Positions 1-8,897 of a stretch of DNA of 64,000 nt are shown here, piece by piece. The notes under the pieces were generated by a model, which worked only from the letters and a program-made list of their open reading frames with translations, searched no databases and was not told the origin of the DNA. The stretch's first letter is position 1. Each line of letters begins with the position of its first letter. The DNA is from Pseudomonas graminis (GTDB lineage Bacteria; Pseudomonadota; Gammaproteobacteria; Pseudomonadales; Pseudomonadaceae): assembly GCF_004364335.1 (NCBI RefSeq), contig NZ_SOCR01000011.1:62001-126000 (forward strand), in the 5' to 3' direction. A program made the translations under genes and the position numbers.

Positions 1-428
1 TCGCGCATGACCGCTTCGATCATGGCCGGAGTGATCAGGCCATCTTCGGTCGGTTCGAGGTAGGTGACTTCAAAGCCTTCACGCTCAAGCTGACGCATGG
101 TGTCGAGCACGGCTTTGTGTTCGATTTTGCTGGTGATCAGGTGCTTGCCTTTGGAGGCATAGAAATGCGCAGCGCCTTTGATCGCAAGGTTGTTGGACTC
201 AGTAGCACCGGAGGTCCAGACGATTTCGCGCGGATCGGCGTTGACCAGATCGGCGACCTGACGACGCGCGTTCTCGACCGCCTCTTCAGCCTTCCAGCCA
301 AAGACGTGGGAGCGCGACGCCGGGTTACCGAAGTTACCATCCACCAGCAAGCAATCGCTCATTTTCTGCGCAACACGCGGATCGACCGGGGTCGTTGCGG
401 AATAATCGAGGTAAATTGGCAATCTCAT
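1..428 (-). CDS. iscS: Cysteine desulfurase IscS (N-terminal part, runs off the window)
   Basis: IscS takes sulfur from L-cysteine, using PLP, and hands it to the scaffold IscU for Fe-S cluster assembly in the cytoplasm. Only the first 142 residues are visible. They follow the IscS family closely: LDYSATTPVDPRV at the N-terminus, GNPASRSH, the SGATESNNLAIKG loop near residue 75 and KIEHKAVLD with the conserved active-site His near 104. The PLP lysine and the catalytic cysteine loop lie outside the window. The start ATG at 428 gives the standard MRLPIYLDYSATTP beginning. iscR lies just upstream on the same strand with a 44-bp gap, the usual iscR-iscS order, so the gene should be under IscR control. 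Confidence 0.96.
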   Translation of the reverse strand, partial: MRLPIYLDYSATTPVDPRVAQKMSDCLLVDGNFGNPASRSHVFGWKAEEAVENARRQVADLVNADPREIVWTSGATESNNLAIKGAAHFYASKGKHLITSKIEHKAVLDTMRQLEREGFEVTYLEPTEDGLITPAMIEAVMR

Positions 429-472
429 TGAATATCTCCTATCGGGCAGGCGCGCCGCGCGTTCATCTGCGT

Positions 473-964
473 TCACTCAACGGCGGATGTTTCAATCTTG
501 TCCAGTATCTGGGTCTTGCTACCGCAACGGCGCAGATCCTGACGTTGGGCGACTTCTTGCACTTCACGGCGAGTGACGAGGTCGGCCAGGCTGATACCGC
601 TTAGAAATTCGTGAATCTGCTGGCTGAGGTCGCACCACAAGTGGTGGGTCAGACAGGTGTCGCCAGCATGGCAATCACCGAGCCCCCGGCAACGCGTCGC
701 ATCAACCGATTCGTTGACGGCGTCGATCACCTGCGCAACCTGAATGCCCTGCATGTCACGGGACAACTGATAACCACCGCCGGGACCGCGTACGCTGGAA
801 ACCAGATTGCCGCGGCGCAGCTTGGCGAACAGTTGCTCGAGGTAGGAAAGGGAAATCCCTTGCCGCTCGGAGATATCGGCCAGGGACACTGGCCCATGCT
901 GCGCATGCAATGCCAGGTCGAGCATGGCAGTGACAGCGTATCGGCCTTTTGTAGTCAGTCGCAT
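473..964 (-). CDS. iscR: Fe-S cluster regulator IscR (Rrf2 family)
   Basis: IscR is a [2Fe-2S]-binding winged-helix repressor/activator that tunes Fe-S biogenesis to cluster status. The 163-residue protein has the Rrf2 N-terminal HTH (begins MRLTTKGRYAVTAMLDLALH), with the recognition region around ISLSYLEQLFAKLRR. The cluster ligands are visible: three cysteines in the segment RCRGLGDCHAGDTCLTHHLW (about residues 92, 98 and 104) followed by the conserved His. Length and motifs match the family. It is the first gene of the isc operon, and its own promoter carries an IscR-like site just upstream, so it probably autorepresses. Confidence 0.97.
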   Translation of the reverse strand: MRLTTKGRYAVTAMLDLALHAQHGPVSLADISERQGISLSYLEQLFAKLRRGNLVSSVRGPGGGYQLSRDMQGIQVAQVIDAVNESVDATRCRGLGDCHAGDTCLTHHLWCDLSQQIHEFLSGISLADLVTRREVQEVAQRQDLRRCGSKTQILDKIETSAVE

Positions 965-996
965 GACGTTTACCGCGGAGGTTCGGAATGAGGGCG

Positions 997-1029
997 AGTA
1001 TGCTATTCCCGAGTATTTAAGTCAACTAT
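997..1029 (-). promoter_or_regulatory. iscR promoter overlapped by a type-1 IscR site
   Basis: Read on the minus strand there is TTGACT (1020-1025), a 17-bp spacer, then CATACT (997-1002): a good sigma70 -35/-10 pair 33 bp before the iscR ATG. The stretch 1005-1029 begins ATAGTTGACT, which fits the left half of the known type-1 IscR consensus (ATASYYGACT), and ends in a looser right half. An operator lying over the -35 element is the classical arrangement for IscR autorepression. Confidence 0.75.
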
Positions 1030-1131
1030 AAGACCTAGTGAAGTAGTCGGGATTACCCGCAAAAGCGCGGCCGCATCATAGCAAAACACGCCATGGATTG
1101 GCACTTGTGCCGTCTGCAGGCGCGCGCTGTT

Positions 1132-1914
1132 TTATTTGCGGGCAGCATCAGCCTCGCAACGTTCTTTCATGCAGTCGAACACTTCCTGGCGCAGCTCGGG
1201 CAGCTCTTTCTCACGGTACTCGCCGCCCAGACTCTTCAACGCCTTGCCCATGTCTTCCACGCGCACGTCCATTGCCTGCAGGTGATCGAGCAACTGCCCG
1301 ATCGCGCGCGCTACCGGATCAGGCATGTCCTCGCTGACGCCATAAGCATCGAAGCCGAGCTTCTCGGCGATCGCCTTGCGCTTGGCTTCGGCCTCGTCGT
1401 CTGACTTGACGATGATCCGGCCCGGAATGCCTACCACCGTTGCACCCGCCGGCACAGGCTTGGTTACCACCGCATTGGAGCCAACCTTTGCTCCGGCGCC
1501 CACCGTGAACGGGCCGAGCACCTTGGCGCCCGCACCGACAACCACGCCGGACTCAAGCGTCGGATGGCGCTTGCCCTTGTTCCAGCTGGTCCCCCCCAGA
1601 GTCACGCCCTGGTAAAGGGTCACGTCGTCGCCAATCTCGGCGGTTTCGCCGATGACGATGCCCATTCCGTGATCGATGAAAAAGCGTCGGCCGACTTTGG
1701 CGCCCGGATGAATCTCGATTCCCGTCAGCCAGCGACCGAAATTGGAAACCATGCGCGCCGGCCATTTCAGGTCATTGCGCCACAGCCAGCCAGACAGCCG
1801 ATGCAGCCAGATCGCGTGCATGCCGGGGTAGCAGGTCAGCACTTCAAAAGCATTTCGAGCCGCCGGATCACGATGAAACACGCTTTGAATGTCTTCCCGC
1901 AAACGCTCGAACAT
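1132..1914 (-). CDS. cysE: Serine O-acetyltransferase CysE
   Basis: CysE makes O-acetyl-L-serine from serine and acetyl-CoA, the first committed step of cysteine synthesis, in the cytoplasm. The 260-residue product has the short Pseudomonas-type layout: an N-terminal helical segment (MFERLREDIQSVFHRDPAAR), then the left-handed beta-helix of hexapeptide repeats from about residue 68 (IHPGAKVGRRFFIDHGMGIV) with the catalytic His in FIDHG, and the GGTSWNKGKRHPT loop. The ATG at 1914 shares one base with the trmJ stop (TGATG) and has AAGGA upstream; a GTG at 1917 is the alternative. It forms a tight pair with trmJ. Cysteine made here also feeds the nearby IscS. Confidence 0.95.
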   Translation of the reverse strand: MFERLREDIQSVFHRDPAARNAFEVLTCYPGMHAIWLHRLSGWLWRNDLKWPARMVSNFGRWLTGIEIHPGAKVGRRFFIDHGMGIVIGETAEIGDDVTLYQGVTLGGTSWNKGKRHPTLESGVVVGAGAKVLGPFTVGAGAKVGSNAVVTKPVPAGATVVGIPGRIIVKSDDEAEAKRKAIAEKLGFDAYGVSEDMPDPVARAIGQLLDHLQAMDVRVEDMGKALKSLGGEYREKELPELRQEVFDCMKERCEADAARK

Positions 1915-2687
1915 CACTGATCCTTCCGCCTATAGGGTTCGCCGTTCGCCGCTTTCTGGGTCTCGGTGAGAATGCCGCGCAAGATGCTCATCTCGGATCG
2001 ATTCACCGCAGAGCGCCCGTACAGACGACGCAGACGCGCCATCAGATGACGCGGCTTCTCGGGATCAAGGAAGCCAATAGTGACCAGCGTGGACTGGAGA
2101 TGCTCATAGAATTTCTCCATCTCATCCATGGTCGCCAGCTCGGTACTGCGCACGGAGTTGACTTCGAACTTCTCCACCTTGCTCGCCTGCCCGTCGGCCG
2201 CAAGCCAGGCCATGCGGGTTTCGTAACTCAAGACCTGCACGGCGGCCGCCAGATTCAACGAGCTGAATTCCGGGTCCGAAGGAATGTGCACGTGGTAATG
2301 GCAGCGCTGCAGCTCCTCATTGGTCAGGCCGGCGTATTCACGGCCGAACACCAGTGCGATCTCTTCGCCCAGCGCGGCGTGCTCGACGGTCTTGACGCCC
2401 GCTTCGCGAGGGTCGAGCAGCGGCCAGGGAATGCGGCGATCCCGGGCGCTGGTACCCAATACCAGGTTGCAACCTGCCAACGCATCTTCCAGCGTCGCCA
2501 CGACCTGCGCACCTTCCAGAATGTCGCCCGCGCCAGACGCCCTTGCATCGGCTTCATGGTGGGGAAACATCGCGGGATCAACCAGCACCAGACGCGAAAG
2601 ACCCATGTTTTTCATGGCACGCGCAGCGCCACCGATATTTCCGGGATGACTGGTACCGACCAGGACGACACGAATATTTTGCAGCAC
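1914..2687 (-). CDS. trmJ: tRNA (cytidine/uridine-2'-O-)-methyltransferase TrmJ
   Basis: TrmJ is a SPOUT-family methyltransferase that methylates the 2'-O of the nucleotide at position 32 of several tRNAs using SAM. The 257-residue protein begins MLQNIRVVLVGTSHPGNIGG, the typical first strand with the conserved SHPGNIGGAARAMKNMG motif. The knot-forming C-terminal motifs follow: ALVFGREYAGLTNEEL and PSDPEFSSLNLAAAVQVLSYE. The start is GTG at 2687; the ribosome site is weak. Its stop overlaps the cysE start by one base, so the two are probably translationally coupled. The suhB gene is divergent across a 235-bp gap. Confidence 0.95.
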   Translation of the reverse strand: MLQNIRVVLVGTSHPGNIGGAARAMKNMGLSRLVLVDPAMFPHHEADARASGAGDILEGAQVVATLEDALAGCNLVLGTSARDRRIPWPLLDPREAGVKTVEHAALGEEIALVFGREYAGLTNEELQRCHYHVHIPSDPEFSSLNLAAAVQVLSYETRMAWLAADGQASKVEKFEVNSVRSTELATMDEMEKFYEHLQSTLVTIGFLDPEKPRHLMARLRRLYGRSAVNRSEMSILRGILTETQKAANGEPYRRKDQ

Positions 2688-2922
2688 TGGTGAAGTCTCG
2701 CTAGCAGGTGAAAAGGGGGACGAATGTTACAGAAGCGCTTGCTTCAACGCCACGAACCTTGCGCCTCACGCACGGGATATGCCAATAAAAGCAGACACGG
2801 CGCCGCCGACTTGCTCACCTCAAGCCGACCGGGCGCTCGGCAAAGTCTGCACTCGCGCTGGAAATCATCCAAGAGAACCAATAGAATGCCCGGCTCTCTT
2901 TAACGACCTAGGTGATCCATCC

Positions 2923-3738
2923 ATGCAGCCCATGCTGAATATCGCGCTGCGCGCCGCCCGCAGCGCCAGCGAATTGATTTTCCGCTCCATCGAGCGCCTG
3001 GATACCATCAAGGTCGACGAAAAAGACGCGAAAGATTACGTAACCGAAATCGATCGCGCCGCCGAGCAGAGCATCATCACTGCCCTGCGCAAAGCGTATC
3101 CAACCCACGGCATCCTTGGCGAAGAAAGCGGCCTGCACGAAGGCAGCGGCGAAGGCACCGACTACCTCTGGATCATCGATCCGCTCGACGGCACCACCAA
3201 CTTCGTGCGTGGTGTTCCTCACTTTGCCGTCAGCATCGCGTGCAAATACCGCGGTCGCCTGGAACACGCCGTTGTTCTGGATCCGGTCCGCCAGGAAGAA
3301 TTCACCGCCAGCCGCGGTCGTGGCGCTGCCTTGAACGGCCGTCGTCTGCGCGTCAGCCCGCGCAAGAGCCTTGAAGGCGCACTGCTCGGCACAGGTTTCC
3401 CGTTCCGCGAAAACCAACTCGATAACCTCGACAACTACATGAACATGTTCCGTTCCCTGGTTGGCCAGACTGCCGGCATACGTCGCGCCGGCGCTGCGAG
3501 CCTGGATCTGGCTTACGTGGCTGCGGGCCGTTTCGATGCGTTCTGGGAATCGGGCCTGTCGGAGTGGGACATGGCCGCAGGCGCCCTGCTCATTCAGGAA
3601 GCAGGCGGTCTGGTCAGCGATTTCAACGGCGGTCACGACTTCCTTGAAAAGGGCCACATCGTTGCCGGCAACACCAAGTGTTTCAAAGCGGTTCTGACCT
3701 CGATCGCTCCGTTCGTGCCGGCTTCGCTGAAGCGTTAA
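2923..3738 (+). CDS. suhB: Inositol-1-monophosphatase SuhB
   Basis: SuhB hydrolyses inositol-1-phosphate and also acts as an RNA-polymerase antitermination partner; in P. aeruginosa it influences virulence regulation. The 271-residue protein carries all metal-binding motifs of the family: GEESG near residue 67, WIIDPLDGTTNF near 85, and WDMAAGALLIQEAGG near 212. An open frame extends upstream, but ATG 2923 gives MQPMLNIALRAARSASE, the usual SuhB start. The gene stands alone, divergent from trmJ, and is closed by a strong hairpin terminator. Confidence 0.97.
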   Translation: MQPMLNIALRAARSASELIFRSIERLDTIKVDEKDAKDYVTEIDRAAEQSIITALRKAYPTHGILGEESGLHEGSGEGTDYLWIIDPLDGTTNFVRGVPHFAVSIACKYRGRLEHAVVLDPVRQEEFTASRGRGAALNGRRLRVSPRKSLEGALLGTGFPFRENQLDNLDNYMNMFRSLVGQTAGIRRAGAASLDLAYVAAGRFDAFWESGLSEWDMAAGALLIQEAGGLVSDFNGGHDFLEKGHIVAGNTKCFKAVLTSIAPFVPASLKR

Positions 3739-3757
3739 ACTCAGCGCGCGGTAAAAG

Positions 3758-3784
3758 AAACCGGCCATGCGCCGGTTTTTTTGT
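3758..3784 (+). terminator. Rho-independent terminator of suhB
   Basis: AAACCGGC, a 5-nt loop (CATGC), then GCCGGTTT running into a T-rich tail, 20 bp past the suhB stop. Confidence 0.9.
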
Positions 3785-3811
3785 ACCTGAATGCTTAGTC
3801 ATCAGGGCAAT

Positions 3812-3837
3812 AAAAAAGCACCCGAAGGTGCTTTTTT
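3812..3837. terminator. Bidirectional terminator between suhB and the glycine-zipper gene
   Basis: Perfect stem AAAAAAGCACC / GGTGCTTTTTT around CGAA. It has a U-tract on both strands, so it can end the minus-strand gene that stops at 3856 and back up the suhB terminator. Confidence 0.88.
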
Positions 3838-3855
3838 AACGAGCCAATCAGCCTG

Positions 3856-4401
3856 TTACTGGCCCGCTTGACTCAACTCCAGCTGACCGTCCTTGTTGAC
3901 GGGAATCTGGCTGCCCGGATCACGATCCATACGCACCTGCCCGACTTTGTCGTTGAGCTTGTACTTCACGTTGTAGCCGACAACTTTGTCGCTGATGTCG
4001 TTGACGGTGTTGCAGCGTGACTCGGTGGTTGTGTAGGTATCGCGGTTCTGCATGCCTTCCTGAACCTTATTACCGGCATAACCCCCGCCGACCGCACCGG
4101 CGACCGTGGCAATCTTCTTGCCAGTACCGCCACCCACCTGGTTACCGAGCAGGCCACCCGCTACGGCACCGATGACACTCCCCACGATCTGATGCTCGTC
4201 CTTCACCGGCGCTCGGTGAGTCACGGCAACGTCTTTGCAGACTTGGCGCGGGGTTTTGATTTGTTCTTTAACAGGCTCGACGGCAAGTACGTCTGCGTAC
4301 TCTGGGCCGCTTTGTTTTACGAGGCTATAGGTGGCCAAAGCACCACCGGCGGTTACACCGACAGCACCCAATACTGCACCGATAAGCAACGACTTGTTCA
4401 C
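3856..4401 (-). CDS. Glycine-zipper 2TM-domain envelope protein
   Basis: The 181-residue protein has an N-terminal hydrophobic segment (KSLLIGAVLGAVGVTAGGAL), a linker with a cysteine, then a glycine-zipper region at about residues 95-130 (IVGSVIGAVAGGLLGNQVGG and KIATVAGAVGGGYAGNKV), as in the SlyB/Rick-17kDa-like family, and a polar C-terminal domain. These proteins sit in the cell envelope and are often stress-linked; no enzymatic role is known. The start is taken as GTG 4399-4401, because AGGAGG lies 5 bp before it; the longer frame to 4479 runs through the sec terminator and is rejected. It stands alone between two terminators. Confidence 0.85.
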   Translation of the reverse strand: MNKSLLIGAVLGAVGVTAGGALATYSLVKQSGPEYADVLAVEPVKEQIKTPRQVCKDVAVTHRAPVKDEHQIVGSVIGAVAGGLLGNQVGGGTGKKIATVAGAVGGGYAGNKVQEGMQNRDTYTTTESRCNTVNDISDKVVGYNVKYKLNDKVGQVRMDRDPGSQIPVNKDGQLELSQAGQ

Positions 4402-4457
4402 GTGAACCTCCTGACGATATTCAGCGCGATTGCTCGCACTACTCCCAGCCTTGGAGC

Positions 4458-4492
4458 ACAAAAAAAGGCGCGAGTTCACACTCGCGCCTTTT
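4458..4492 (-). terminator. Terminator of the sec operon
   Basis: On the minus strand AAAAGGCGCGAG, a 6-nt loop, CTCGCGCCTTTT then more U, 28 bp after the secF stop. It separates the tgt-yajC-secDF transcript from the glycine-zipper gene. Confidence 0.9.
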
Positions 4493-4519
4493 CAGGTGAT
4501 GGCCGGTTACCAGTATCGG

Positions 4520-5431
4520 TTACGGACGGTCATCCACTTTGTCGACTGTGACCGGAGGCAGCAGGTCTTCGCTGCGAAGGTTCAGCCAGATCAGCACCAC
4601 GTTGGCGATGTAGATCGACGAATACGTACCCGCCAGAACACCGATGAACAGCGCCACCGAGAACCCGTGCAGGCTGTCGCCGCCGAAGATCCACAGCGCG
4701 ACGATGGCCAGCAATGTGGAAATCGAAGTGGCCATGGTCCGCAGCAACGTCTGCGTGGTGGAGATGTTGATGTTCTCGATCAGCGAAGCCTTGCGCAGCA
4801 GACGGAAGTTCTCGCGAACCCGGTCGAATACCACGATGGTGTCGTTGAGCGAGTAACCAATGATCGCCAGCACCGCAGCCAGCACAGTCAGGTCGAAGGT
4901 CACCTGGAAGAACGACAGGATGCCCATCGTCACCACCACGTCGTGGATCAGCGAGACGATGGCCCCTACCGCGAATTTCCACTGGAAGCGGAAGGCCAGG
5001 TAGACGAGAACACCGCCCAGCGCCAGCAGCATGCCGAGGCCGCCCTGGTCGCGCAGCTCTTCACCCACTTGCGGACCGACGAACTCGACGCGCTTGACGG
5101 TCACCGGGTTATCGGCACCGGTCTTGCGCAGCGCTTCGGCGACCTGAGTGCCCAGCTGCGGATCTTCACCCGGCATGCGAACGAGCAGATCGGTGGTCGC
5201 ACCGAAGCTTTGCACAACCGCTTCGGTATAACCCGACGAAACCAGCTCTTCGCGCACTTTGTGCAGATCGGCGGGACGCTCGTAGGTCAGCTCGATCAGC
5301 GTACCGCCGGTGAAGTCCAGACCGAAGTTCAGTCCTTTATAGAACCAGCTGAACAACGCCAGCGCGGTGAGGAGCATGGTAATGGCGAACGCAATGTTGC
5401 GAACGCCCATGAAGTTGATCGTACGTTTCAT
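4520..5431 (-). CDS. secF: Protein-export membrane protein SecF
   Basis: SecF pairs with SecD and YajC to use the proton gradient to help Sec substrates leave the translocon. The 303-residue protein starts MKRTINFMGVRNIAFAITML (first membrane helix), carries the SecF signature GLDFTGGTLIEL near residue 37, a periplasmic loop (about 50-140), then five more membrane helices including GYSLNDTIVVFDRVRENF near 200. It lies 9 bp after secD in the same operon. Confidence 0.97.
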   Translation of the reverse strand: MKRTINFMGVRNIAFAITMLLTALALFSWFYKGLNFGLDFTGGTLIELTYERPADLHKVREELVSSGYTEAVVQSFGATTDLLVRMPGEDPQLGTQVAEALRKTGADNPVTVKRVEFVGPQVGEELRDQGGLGMLLALGGVLVYLAFRFQWKFAVGAIVSLIHDVVVTMGILSFFQVTFDLTVLAAVLAIIGYSLNDTIVVFDRVRENFRLLRKASLIENINISTTQTLLRTMATSISTLLAIVALWIFGGDSLHGFSVALFIGVLAGTYSSIYIANVVLIWLNLRSEDLLPPVTVDKVDDRP

Positions 5432-5440
5432 GGCAGCCCC

Positions 5441-7309
5441 TTAAATCCACAACTTCTTGAAGTCACGACCGCCAAAAATCAGGTTGACCATTGCGCGGGT
5501 CACCATGATGGCTGTGAACATCGAGGTAAAGATCCCGAGGGACATGGTGACCGCAAAACCCTTCACCGGGCCTGTGCCCATCGCGAAGAGAATGCCGCCG
5601 ACCAGCAGCGTCGTCAGGTTGGCGTCGAGGATCGCGGTATACGCGCGGTCGAAACCTTCGTTAATCGCGCGCTGGACCGTCATGCCGTTGGCGATCTCTT
5701 CACGAATCCGCGAGAAGATCAGCACGTTGGCATCGACCGCCATACCCATCGTCAGAACGATACCGGCAATGCCTGGCAGGGTCAGCGTTGCACCCAGCAG
5801 CGACATCAGCGCCAGCAGCATGACCATGTTGAAAGCCAGTGCAACCGTCGCGATCAGACCGAAGAAACGGTAGATGGCGAGGATGAACAGCGAGACGAAC
5901 AGCATGCCCCACAGGGATGCATCGATACCTTTGGTGATGTTGTCGGCACCCAGGCTCGGGCCAATGGTGCGCTCTTCAGCGAAGTACATCGGCGCAGCCA
6001 GACCACCGGCACGCAGCAACAGCGCCAGCTCGGAAGACTCACCCGCGCCGTTCAGGCCAGTGATGCGGAATTGAGCACCCAGCGGCGACTGAATGGTCGC
6101 CAGGCTGATGATCTTTTTCTCTTCCTTAAACGTCTGGACCGGCACGTCTTTTTCGACGCCGTTGACCATTTGCTTGGTGTAGGTGGTGGTCGGCTTCTGC
6201 TCGATGAAGATCACCGCCATGCTGCGACCAACGTTCGCGCGGGTTGCGCGGCTCATCAGATCACCACCATGGCCGTCCAGCTTGATGTTCACCTGAGGAC
6301 GGCCGTGCTCGTCAAAGCCGGCTTTGGCGTCAGTCACCTGGTCACCGGTGATGATCAGACCCCGCTCGACCGGCGCCGCTGGGCGACCGCCTTCGCGGAA
6401 CTCGAACATCTCGGTGGTGGCTTTGCTGTCATCGGGACCTGCGCCCAGACGGAACTCAAGGTTGGCGGTCTTGCCGAGAATACGCTTGGCTTCGGCGGTA
6501 TCCTGAACACCCGGCAGCTCGACCACGATGCGGTTCGCGCCTTGACGCTGAACCAATGGCTCGGCGACGCCCAACTCGTTGACCCGGTTACGCACGGTGG
6601 TCAGGTTTTGCTTGATCGAGTATTCGCGGATTTCAGCGATCTTGGCTGGCGTCATAGCCAGGCGCAGGGTCGGCATTTCGCCGCGATCGCTCGTGGTGAT
6701 ATCGAAATCGGTGTAGTCCTTGCGGATCAGCGCACGGGCCTGTTCGCGGGTATCAGCATCGCTGAAGCCCAGCTGGATGGCGCCGTTGTCTTGCGGCAGG
6801 CTGCGATAACGCACTTTTTCCTTGCGCAGCAGGCTCTTCACTTCGCCTTCGTAGACATTCAGACGCGCACTGAGCGCCTTGTCCATGTCGACTTCAAGCA
6901 GGAAGTGCACGCCGCCGGACAGGTCGAGACCCAGCTTCATTGGCGTAGCACCAATGCTGCGCAGCCACTTCGGCGTAGTCTGAGCCAAGTTGAGCGCCAC
7001 AACGTAATCGTCGCCCAGCGCCTTGCGTGCAACATCTTTGGCGGGCAGCTGGTCTTCCTGTTTGGTCAGACGCAACAAACCGCCCTTGCCATTCTCGGCC
7101 AGAGACGCGCCCTTGACCGCGATGCCAGCATCGGTAAGCGCCTTGCTTACGCGATCCAGATCAGCCTGATTGACCTGCAGCGCAGTGCTTGCGCCAGTGA
7201 CTTGAATCGCCGGGTCATCAGGGTAGAGATTGGGTGCGGAATAAATAAAACCGATCACCAGCACTGCCAGGATCAGGATGTATTTCCACAGAGGGTATTT
7301 GTTCAACAT
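5441..7309 (-). CDS. secD: Protein translocase subunit SecD
   Basis: SecD is the large periplasmic-domain subunit of the SecDF proton-driven export booster. The 622-residue protein has one N-terminal helix (YPLWKYILILAVLVIGFIYS), the GLDLSGGVHFLLEVDM signature, a long periplasmic P1 region, and a C-terminal block of five helices with the conserved GMAVDANVLIFSRIREE. ATG 7309 is preferred; an in-frame GTG sits one codon upstream. Gene order yajC-secD-secF is canonical. Confidence 0.97.
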   Translation of the reverse strand: MLNKYPLWKYILILAVLVIGFIYSAPNLYPDDPAIQVTGASTALQVNQADLDRVSKALTDAGIAVKGASLAENGKGGLLRLTKQEDQLPAKDVARKALGDDYVVALNLAQTTPKWLRSIGATPMKLGLDLSGGVHFLLEVDMDKALSARLNVYEGEVKSLLRKEKVRYRSLPQDNGAIQLGFSDADTREQARALIRKDYTDFDITTSDRGEMPTLRLAMTPAKIAEIREYSIKQNLTTVRNRVNELGVAEPLVQRQGANRIVVELPGVQDTAEAKRILGKTANLEFRLGAGPDDSKATTEMFEFREGGRPAAPVERGLIITGDQVTDAKAGFDEHGRPQVNIKLDGHGGDLMSRATRANVGRSMAVIFIEQKPTTTYTKQMVNGVEKDVPVQTFKEEKKIISLATIQSPLGAQFRITGLNGAGESSELALLLRAGGLAAPMYFAEERTIGPSLGADNITKGIDASLWGMLFVSLFILAIYRFFGLIATVALAFNMVMLLALMSLLGATLTLPGIAGIVLTMGMAVDANVLIFSRIREEIANGMTVQRAINEGFDRAYTAILDANLTTLLVGGILFAMGTGPVKGFAVTMSLGIFTSMFTAIMVTRAMVNLIFGGRDFKKLWI

Positions 7310-7371
7310 CACGCCGCCTGCTTATAACGCGGGGCGCCTTGCGCGCCCCGTCGATTGGTAAAAGACTGGAA

Positions 7372-7710
7372 TCAGATGGCTTTCAGAGTGCCCTTGGGCA
7401 GGGTGGCAGCGATGGCGCCCTTCTGGATCTTCAGCTCTACGGTGTCGGACACTTCGATAACAACGAAGTCATCAGTCACTTTATTGATCTTGCCCGCGAT
7501 ACCGCCGGTCGTGACGACTTCATCACCCTTCTGCAAGTTGCCCAGCAAGTTCTTTTGCTCTTTGGCGCGCTTGGCCTGTGGACGCCAGATCATCAGGTAG
7601 AAGATGACCAGAAAGCCCACCAGGAAAATCCACTCGAAGCCGCCGCCCATAGGGCCTGCAGCGGCAGGGGCAGCCGCATCCGCGAAAGCGGAAGAGATGA
7701 AAAAGCTCAT
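7372..7710 (-). CDS. yajC: Preprotein translocase accessory subunit YajC
   Basis: YajC is a small single-span inner-membrane protein that associates with SecDF. The 112 residues comprise a short Ala/Pro-rich N-terminus, one helix (GFEWIFLVGFLVIFYLMIW), the typical RPQAKRAKEQ cytoplasmic start, and the small beta domain with GDEVVTTGGIAGKI. It sits between tgt (53 bp upstream) and secD, so it is part of the queA-tgt-yajC-secDF transcript. Confidence 0.96.
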   Translation of the reverse strand: MSFFISSAFADAAAPAAAGPMGGGFEWIFLVGFLVIFYLMIWRPQAKRAKEQKNLLGNLQKGDEVVTTGGIAGKINKVTDDFVVIEVSDTVELKIQKGAIAATLPKGTLKAI

Positions 7711-7763
7711 TTAACACTCCAGTTGCATATTTTAATAATAGGAAGCGAAAGACCGGATGTCGC

Positions 7764-8897
7764 TCAGTCCAGTAACGGCGTAACAAGCCCGCGTTTGGCA
7801 TAGAACGTGTCGACAAAGGCGGCCAATGTACCTTGTTGAATAGCCTCGCGCAAACCAGCCATAAGCAGCTGGTAATGGCGCAAATTGTGGATCGTGTTGA
7901 GCATGCTACCCAGCATTTCGCCGCACTTGTCCAGGTGGTGCAGATAGGCGCGGGAGAAGTTTTTGCAGGTGTAGCAATCGCAGGTCGGATCCAGCGGCGA
8001 CTCGTCGTAACGATGAAACGCATTACGGATTTTCAGAACACCAGTGTCGATGAACAGATGACCGTTGCGCGCATTGCGCGTAGGCATCACGCAGTCGAAC
8101 ATGTCGACGCCGCGGCGGACACCTTCAACCAGGTCCTCCGGCTTGCCTACACCCATAAGGTAACGAGGTTTGTCAGCCGGCATGCGGCCCGGCAGGTAGT
8201 CCAGCACCTTGATCATCTCGTCCTTGGGTTCGCCGACCGACAGGCCGCCAATTGCCAGGCCGTCAAAGTCGAGTTCGTTCAGGCCTTCGAGCGAGCGCAT
8301 GCGCAGGTTCTCGTGCATGCCGCCCTGAACGATGCCGAACAGCGCCGCCGTGTTTTCGCCGTGGGCAACCTTGGAGCGCTTGGCCCAGCGCAGCGACAGC
8401 TCCATGGAGGTGCGCGCGACGTCTTCGTCGGCGGGGTAAGGCGTGCATTCGTCGAAGATCATCACGACGTCGGAACCGAGATCGCGTTGAACCTGCATCG
8501 ATTCTTCAGGCCCCATGAACACTTTCGCGCCGTCGACCGGAGAGGCAAATGTCACGCCCTCCTCTTTGATCTTGCGCATCGCGCCCAGGCTGAACACCTG
8601 AAAACCGCCGGAGTCGGTCAGAATCGGGCCTTTCCACTGCATGAAATCGTGAAGGTCGCCGTGGCCTTTGATGACTTCAGTGCCCGGACGCAGCCAGAGG
8701 TGAAAGGTGTTGCCGAGGATCATCTGAGCGCCGGTGGCCTCAATGTCCCGAGGCAGCATGCCCTTGACCGTGCCGTAGGTGCCGACCGGCATGAACGCTG
8801 GCGTTTCGACAACGCCACGAGGAAAGGTCAGACGACCGCGACGCGCTTTGCCATCGGTGGCCAGCAGCTCGAAAGACATACGACAGGTGCGACTCAT
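7764..8897 (-). CDS. tgt: Queuine tRNA-ribosyltransferase Tgt
   Basis: Tgt swaps guanine 34 for preQ1 in tRNAs with GUN anticodons, the central step of queuosine synthesis. The 377-residue product carries ILTDSGGFQVFSLGA with the catalytic Asp near residue 100, GGLSVGE near 230, and the zinc site CDCYTCKNFSRAYLHHL near 310. The ATG at 8897 overlaps the queA stop (ATGA) and has GAGGA before it; an internal ATG at 8879 gives a 371-residue form common in databases but has no ribosome site. The much longer open frame to 9302 is a shadow of queA. Confidence 0.95.
   Translation of the reverse strand: MSRTCRMSFELLATDGKARRGRLTFPRGVVETPAFMPVGTYGTVKGMLPRDIEATGAQMILGNTFHLWLRPGTEVIKGHGDLHDFMQWKGPILTDSGGFQVFSLGAMRKIKEEGVTFASPVDGAKVFMGPEESMQVQRDLGSDVVMIFDECTPYPADEDVARTSMELSLRWAKRSKVAHGENTAALFGIVQGGMHENLRMRSLEGLNELDFDGLAIGGLSVGEPKDEMIKVLDYLPGRMPADKPRYLMGVGKPEDLVEGVRRGVDMFDCVMPTRNARNGHLFIDTGVLKIRNAFHRYDESPLDPTCDCYTCKNFSRAYLHHLDKCGEMLGSMLNTIHNLRHYQLLMAGLREAIQQGTLAAFVDTFYAKRGLVTPLLD

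Noticed and set aside
4430..7327. Very long plus-strand open frame (965 codons) opposite secF and secD
   Set aside because: It is a GC-rich shadow of secD/secF: Arg/Gln/His-rich composition, no domain, no ribosome site, and the opposite strand encodes two clear Sec proteins.
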